Shown: positions 30,348 through 32,947 of the stretch, piece by piece
How positions within the stretch are numbered: position 1 is the first letter of the stretch
Layout: every line of letters begins with the position of its first letter
Source: Clostridia bacterium
GTDB lineage: Bacteria > Bacillota > Clostridia > TANB77 > CAG-508
Length of the DNA stretch: 32,947 nt
Direction: 5' to 3'
Assembly (NCBI GenBank): GCA_900768805.1
Contig: CAAGEF010000077.1
Span: 1 to 32,947 of the forward strand
Translations under genes and position numbers: made by a program
Notes under the pieces: generated by a model
Told to the model about the DNA's origin: nothing
Databases searched by the model: none
The model's input: only the letters and a program-made list of their open reading frames with translations

Positions 30348-31548
30348 TAAGAGTAGAGTTTTAGGTATAATAATTTTAATATTTGTTTTGATATTGTTAG
30401 TTACAAATTGTACAAAACTTATTCAAAAATCTACAGATATTTTTGTAGTGGAAAATGGTTCTTTGTCTTATGAAGAAAGTGTTCAGGGATATATAGTACG
30501 AGATGAAGTTGTTTTAAAAGGTCAGAATTATAAAAATGGAATGGTTCAAATTAAAACAGAAGGAGAAAAAGTATCTAGCGGAGAAGCTGTTTTTAGATAT
30601 TATTCTAGTGGCGAGGATGAATTGAATAAACAAATTGAAGAGCTAGATATAAAAATAAATGAAGCATTAGAAAAAAGTGGAACTAGTTTTTTAGATTCTG
30701 ATGTAATTAGTTTGGAACAAAAAATTCAAGATGTTTTAAATGATATGACTGATATAAATGATCTTGAAAAACAAGAAGAATATTTGAAAAAAATAGATAG
30801 TTATATTACTAAAAAAGCCAATATAGCTGGAGAATTGAGTCCTGCTGGTTCATATGTAAAAGACCTTATAAATCAAAGAAATGAACTAAAAAACAAATTA
30901 AATGAAAATTCAGAAATAATAAAGACTGATAAAGCAGGCGTAATATCATATAGAGTAGATGGATGTGAAGAAATTCTAGGAACAAATGATTTTTCATATT
31001 TAAATAATGAATTATTAAATAATTTAAAATTAGAAGTTGGTACAACAATACCTCAGAATTCTGAAGTTGGCAAAGTTATAAATAATTTTTCTTGTTATAT
31101 CGTTTGTCCAATTTCGACAGAAAAAGCTATGGAAGCAAAAGTTGGTGATGTAGTTACATTAAGATTATACAATTCAACAGAGGTTTTGGCTACTATAGAA
31201 TATATTGTGGAAGAAGATAATTCTAGAATTATAGTGTTTAAAATTAAAAAAAATGTAGAAGACTTAATAGAGTATAGAAAAATTTCTTTTGAAATAATAT
31301 GGTGGGATTTTTCAGGTTGGAAAATTAGTAATTCTGCAATAAAAGAAGAAAACGAATTATCTTATGTATATAGGAATAAGGCTGGATATACAGAAAAAAT
31401 TTTAGTAAAAGTTTTAAGGCAAAATGAAACTTTTTCAATTGTTGAAAATTATACTAATGAAGAATTAGAAAATTTAGGCTTTTCTGCTGAAGAAATTGAA
31501 AAAATGCAAAAAATAAAGGTCTATGATGAGATATTACTTTCAAAATAA
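30337..31548 (+). CDS. Membrane-anchored HlyD-like protein
   Basis: This 403-residue protein has one N-terminal transmembrane segment (about residues 7 to 25, VLGIIILIFVLILLVTN). A soluble region with HlyD-type character follows. The pattern is an N-terminal lipoyl-like half (EESVQGYIVRDEVVLKG and EGEKVSSGEAVFRYY), a helical hairpin of about 100 residues (ELNKQIEELDIKINEALEKS to LINQRNELKNKLNENSE), the second lipoyl-like half (IKTDKAGVISYRVDG), then beta-rich domains. Start is GTG 30337, overlapping miaA by 11 nt. There is no ABC or RND transporter beside it, so it is unlikely to be an ordinary efflux adaptor. I recall similar proteins near sepF in Clostridia, where the role is not established. 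Confidence 0.72.
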   Translation: MNNNKSRVLGIIILIFVLILLVTNCTKLIQKSTDIFVVENGSLSYEESVQGYIVRDEVVLKGQNYKNGMVQIKTEGEKVSSGEAVFRYYSSGEDELNKQIEELDIKINEALEKSGTSFLDSDVISLEQKIQDVLNDMTDINDLEKQEEYLKKIDSYITKKANIAGELSPAGSYVKDLINQRNELKNKLNENSEIIKTDKAGVISYRVDGCEEILGTNDFSYLNNELLNNLKLEVGTTIPQNSEVGKVINNFSCYIVCPISTEKAMEAKVGDVVTLRLYNSTEVLATIEYIVEEDNSRIIVFKIKKNVEDLIEYRKISFEIIWWDFSGWKISNSAIKEENELSYVYRNKAGYTEKILVKVLRQNETFSIVENYTNEELENLGFSAEEIEKMQKIKVYDEILLSK

Positions 31549-31621
31549 AGTAACAAAATAGAAGTAATGTTACAAAAAAATTACGGAACAATTATATTTT
31601 AATGACAAATAAAAAAATCTA

Positions 31622-31650
31622 TTGACAATATATGGTAATTGTAAGATACT
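31622..31650 (+). promoter_or_regulatory. Promoter of sepF
   Basis: TTGACA (31622 to 31627) and GATACT (31645 to 31650, four of six) are separated by 17 nt. An upstream GTAACA/TGTTAC stem (31550 to 31555 with 31569 to 31574) has no T-run. Confidence 0.65.
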
Positions 31651-31697
31651 ATGAATATGTAATTACTAATGAAAAGTAAAAATTTAGGAGGTTAAAG

Positions 31698-32168
31698 ATG
31701 GCAGTTCCTGCATTCAAAAAAATAATGAATTATTTATGGGGAGAAAATGAAGAAACAGCGCAAGATAATTATAATGATGTTGATGATATACAAAATGGAT
31801 ATGATGAATCTATAGAAGATGATGAAGCTGGAGAAACTTTAGGTTTATTTAGAAAAAAAGCTAAAGTTGTAAACATGCCTCAACAAATCAAAATGAAAAT
31901 TGCAAAACCAACTAATTTTGATCAAGTTGATGAAATAATATGTGAATTAAAAATGAAAAATGCTATTGTAATAAATTTAGAATATGTTAATAAAGATGTT
32001 GCAAGAAGAATAGTTGATGTTATTAGTGGAGCTATAAAAGCATTAGATGGACATATAGAAAAAGTTTCAAATTCAATATTTGTTGTTGCACCATTTAATT
32101 ATGATATAGTAAATGAAGTTACAAAAGAAAAAATAGAAAATAAATTTTCAGCATCTTGGGTTAAATAA
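31698..32168 (+). CDS. sepF: Cell division protein SepF
   Basis: SepF binds FtsZ filaments and tethers them to the membrane at the septum. The N-terminal stretch AVPAFKKIMNYLWG is a likely amphipathic membrane-targeting helix. An acidic linker of about 30 residues follows (DDIQNGYDESIEDDEAGE). The conserved C-terminal domain has IAKPTNFDQVDEIICELKMK, NAIVINLEYVNKDVARRIVD and VISGAIKALDGHIEKVSNSI, ending FVVAPFNYDI. The length is 156 residues. AGGAGG precedes the ATG. yggS, which commonly sits beside sepF, is not present between the HlyD-like gene and sepF. Confidence 0.95.
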   Translation: MAVPAFKKIMNYLWGENEETAQDNYNDVDDIQNGYDESIEDDEAGETLGLFRKKAKVVNMPQQIKMKIAKPTNFDQVDEIICELKMKNAIVINLEYVNKDVARRIVDVISGAIKALDGHIEKVSNSIFVVAPFNYDIVNEVTKEKIENKFSASWVK

Positions 32169-32219
32169 TATTAAATTTTAGATTCCCATACTAATGATTT
32201 AATAAAAGATTAGGCAAAG

Positions 32220-32249
32220 TTTATAAATAGAATTAGATTTCTATATAAT
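32220..32249 (+). promoter_or_regulatory. Probable promoter of divIVA
   Basis: TATAAT at 32244 to 32249 has a partial -35, TTTATA, at 32220 to 32225 with an 18-nt spacing. Confidence 0.5.
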
Positions 32250-32293
32250 AATTACTTCTGCTTTTGAAAATAACTAAATAGGAGGGTTTAAAT

Positions 32294-32746
32294 ATGTTAA
32301 CACCTTTAGACATAGAAAACAAAAAATTCCCTAAGTCAATAAAAGGTTATAATGTAGATGATGTAGATGATTTTTTAGATGAATTAACTGTTCAATATGA
32401 AAAGCTATATAAAGAAAATGCAGAATATAAAGAGCAAGTTGAAAGTATGAAAAAAGATCTAGAGCATTTTAGAAGTGTTGAACATACTCTGCAAAACACT
32501 TTAGTGATGGCACAAACAACAGCAGAAGATATAAAGAAAATTGCTACACAACAAGCAGAACAAATCATTAAAGATGCTCAAACAAATGCGAAAGCTGCTG
32601 TAGATGACTTAAGTAGACAGGAATTTGAGTTAAGAGTTAAAATGGAAGAAACGAAAAAACAATTTGATATGTATAAAGCTAAAATGGAAGCTTTACTTAT
32701 TTCACAATTGGAGTTGTTAAAAGATATAAATAAAGAAGAAGAATAA
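32294..32746 (+). CDS. divIVA: DivIVA-family cell division or polarity protein
   Basis: DivIVA senses curved membrane at poles and septa and recruits partners. The N-terminal membrane-binding domain reads MLTPLDIENKKFPKSIKGYN, then VDDVDDFLDELTVQYEKLYK, the strongly conserved block. Coiled coil fills about residues 30 to 145 (heptads in KENAEYKEQVESMKKDLEHF, TLVMAQTTAEDIKKIATQQA and beyond). The length is 150 residues. AGGAGGG precedes the ATG. It follows sepF, as in many Bacillota, though the intervening ylmG and ylmH are missing here. Confidence 0.94.
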   Translation: MLTPLDIENKKFPKSIKGYNVDDVDDFLDELTVQYEKLYKENAEYKEQVESMKKDLEHFRSVEHTLQNTLVMAQTTAEDIKKIATQQAEQIIKDAQTNAKAAVDDLSRQEFELRVKMEETKKQFDMYKAKMEALLISQLELLKDINKEEE

Positions 32747-32751
32747 AAATT

Positions 32752-32806
32752 AAAAATACATCTAAAAATATTAAATTGCGATTTAATATTTTTAGGTGTA
32801 TTTTTG
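32752..32806 (+). terminator. Intrinsic terminator after divIVA
   Basis: A 25-bp stem joins 32752 to 32776 with 32781 to 32805, with one G-U pair and a 4-nt TGCG loop. The 3' arm ends in TTTTT. Confidence 0.85.
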
Positions 32807-32947
32807 TTTATGTTTTTGGGGATACGTACCAAAAAAAGCTAAATTATAGTTTGTATGTTAGATATAGAGTTTGTTTTTGTCTGACATATGTTTAGCAAAT
32901 AAATAAGTCCGCAAAAGCGTCTATAAAAATAAGATTGCTATAATATA
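32807..32947 (+). promoter_or_regulatory. Intergenic tail with a promoter-like end
   Basis: No gene is visible in the last 141 nt. A stem TATGTTAGA (32854 to 32862) pairs with TCTGACATA (32880 to 32888), with one G-U. A TATAAT at 32939 to 32944, 3 nt from the window edge, looks like a -10. I see no good -35. In related bacteria ileS often follows divIVA, but nothing here confirms it. Confidence 0.35.

Noticed and set aside
32806..32846. preQ1-type riboswitch in the tail (TTTGG, loop, CCAAA, A-rich tail, GCTAA)
   Set aside because: The 5-bp stem and A-rich tail fit loosely, but the loop cannot pair with the tail as the preQ1 pseudoknot needs.
1..32947. Mollicutes-type genetic code (TGA as tryptophan)
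   Set aside because: Conserved tryptophans are TGG throughout, and TGA ends the 10659 gene.
1..32947. CRISPR array, prophage, insertion sequence, tRNA or rRNA gene
   Set aside because: I saw no regularly spaced repeats, integrase or transposase motifs, or recognisable RNA gene on either strand.

Overview
This is a low-GC (about 30% by eye) bacterial chromosome segment. It most likely comes from an anaerobic, Gram-positive member of the Bacillota (Clostridia-like). The basis is the S10/spc/alpha ribosomal-protein gene order, zinc-binding (Cys-rich) forms of L24, S14, S4 and L36, a desulfoferrodoxin, SepF and DivIVA, strong AGGAGG ribosome binding sites, and TTGACA/TATAAT promoters that often carry an extended -10. 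TGG is the tryptophan codon and TGA is used as a stop, so the standard bacterial code applies. No finer taxonomy is claimed.

Layout. Positions 1 to about 185 hold the start of an AMP-forming acyl-CoA synthetase fused in frame to the body of ribosomal protein L24. This is most likely an assembly chimera at a shared run of bases. From there to 10.55 kb runs one ribosomal block, all on +: rplX, rplE, rpsN, rpsH, rplF, rplR, rpsE, rplO, secY, adk, map, infA, rpmJ, rpsM, rpsK, rpsD, rpoA, rplQ, ended by an intrinsic terminator. rpmD (L30) is missing from its usual slot. Several intergenic gaps carry stem-loops, including a 25-bp hairpin before rplR and a structured gap of about 230 nt before rpsM. 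A consensus promoter at the end of map restarts transcription for infA and the alpha operon.

From 10.6 to 16.3 kb are mostly single genes with their own promoters and terminators: an unknown membrane-anchored protein, a RelA/SpoT-type nucleotidyltransferase, a U32 peptidase, lysS, a desulfoferrodoxin and tcdA. From 16.5 to 21.9 kb come an M50 protease, tsaD, a metallophosphoesterase, lepA and rlmB, a set centred on tRNA, rRNA and translation. From 22 to 26.7 kb are a cytoplasmic GH13 alpha-glucanase, a 41-residue single-span membrane peptide, pyrG with an apparent attenuator in its leader, and on the minus strand a nucleoside 2-deoxyribosyltransferase. From 26.9 kb to the end are mutL, miaA, a membrane-anchored HlyD-like protein, sepF and divIVA, then a terminator and the promoter-like start of a further unit cut off by the window end.

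Functionally the window is dominated by translation: ribosomal proteins, IF1, LysRS, EF4, RlmB, and three enzymes acting on tRNA position A37 (TsaD, TcdA, MiaA). Export, nucleotide supply, mismatch repair and mid-cell division are also represented. I see no CRISPR array, tRNA or rRNA gene, prophage, insertion sequence or obvious novel multi-gene system. The points most worth checking are the putative leader RNAs in the ribosomal operons, the pyrG leader, the RelA/SpoT-like enzyme, the HlyD-like protein beside sepF, and the chimeric left end.
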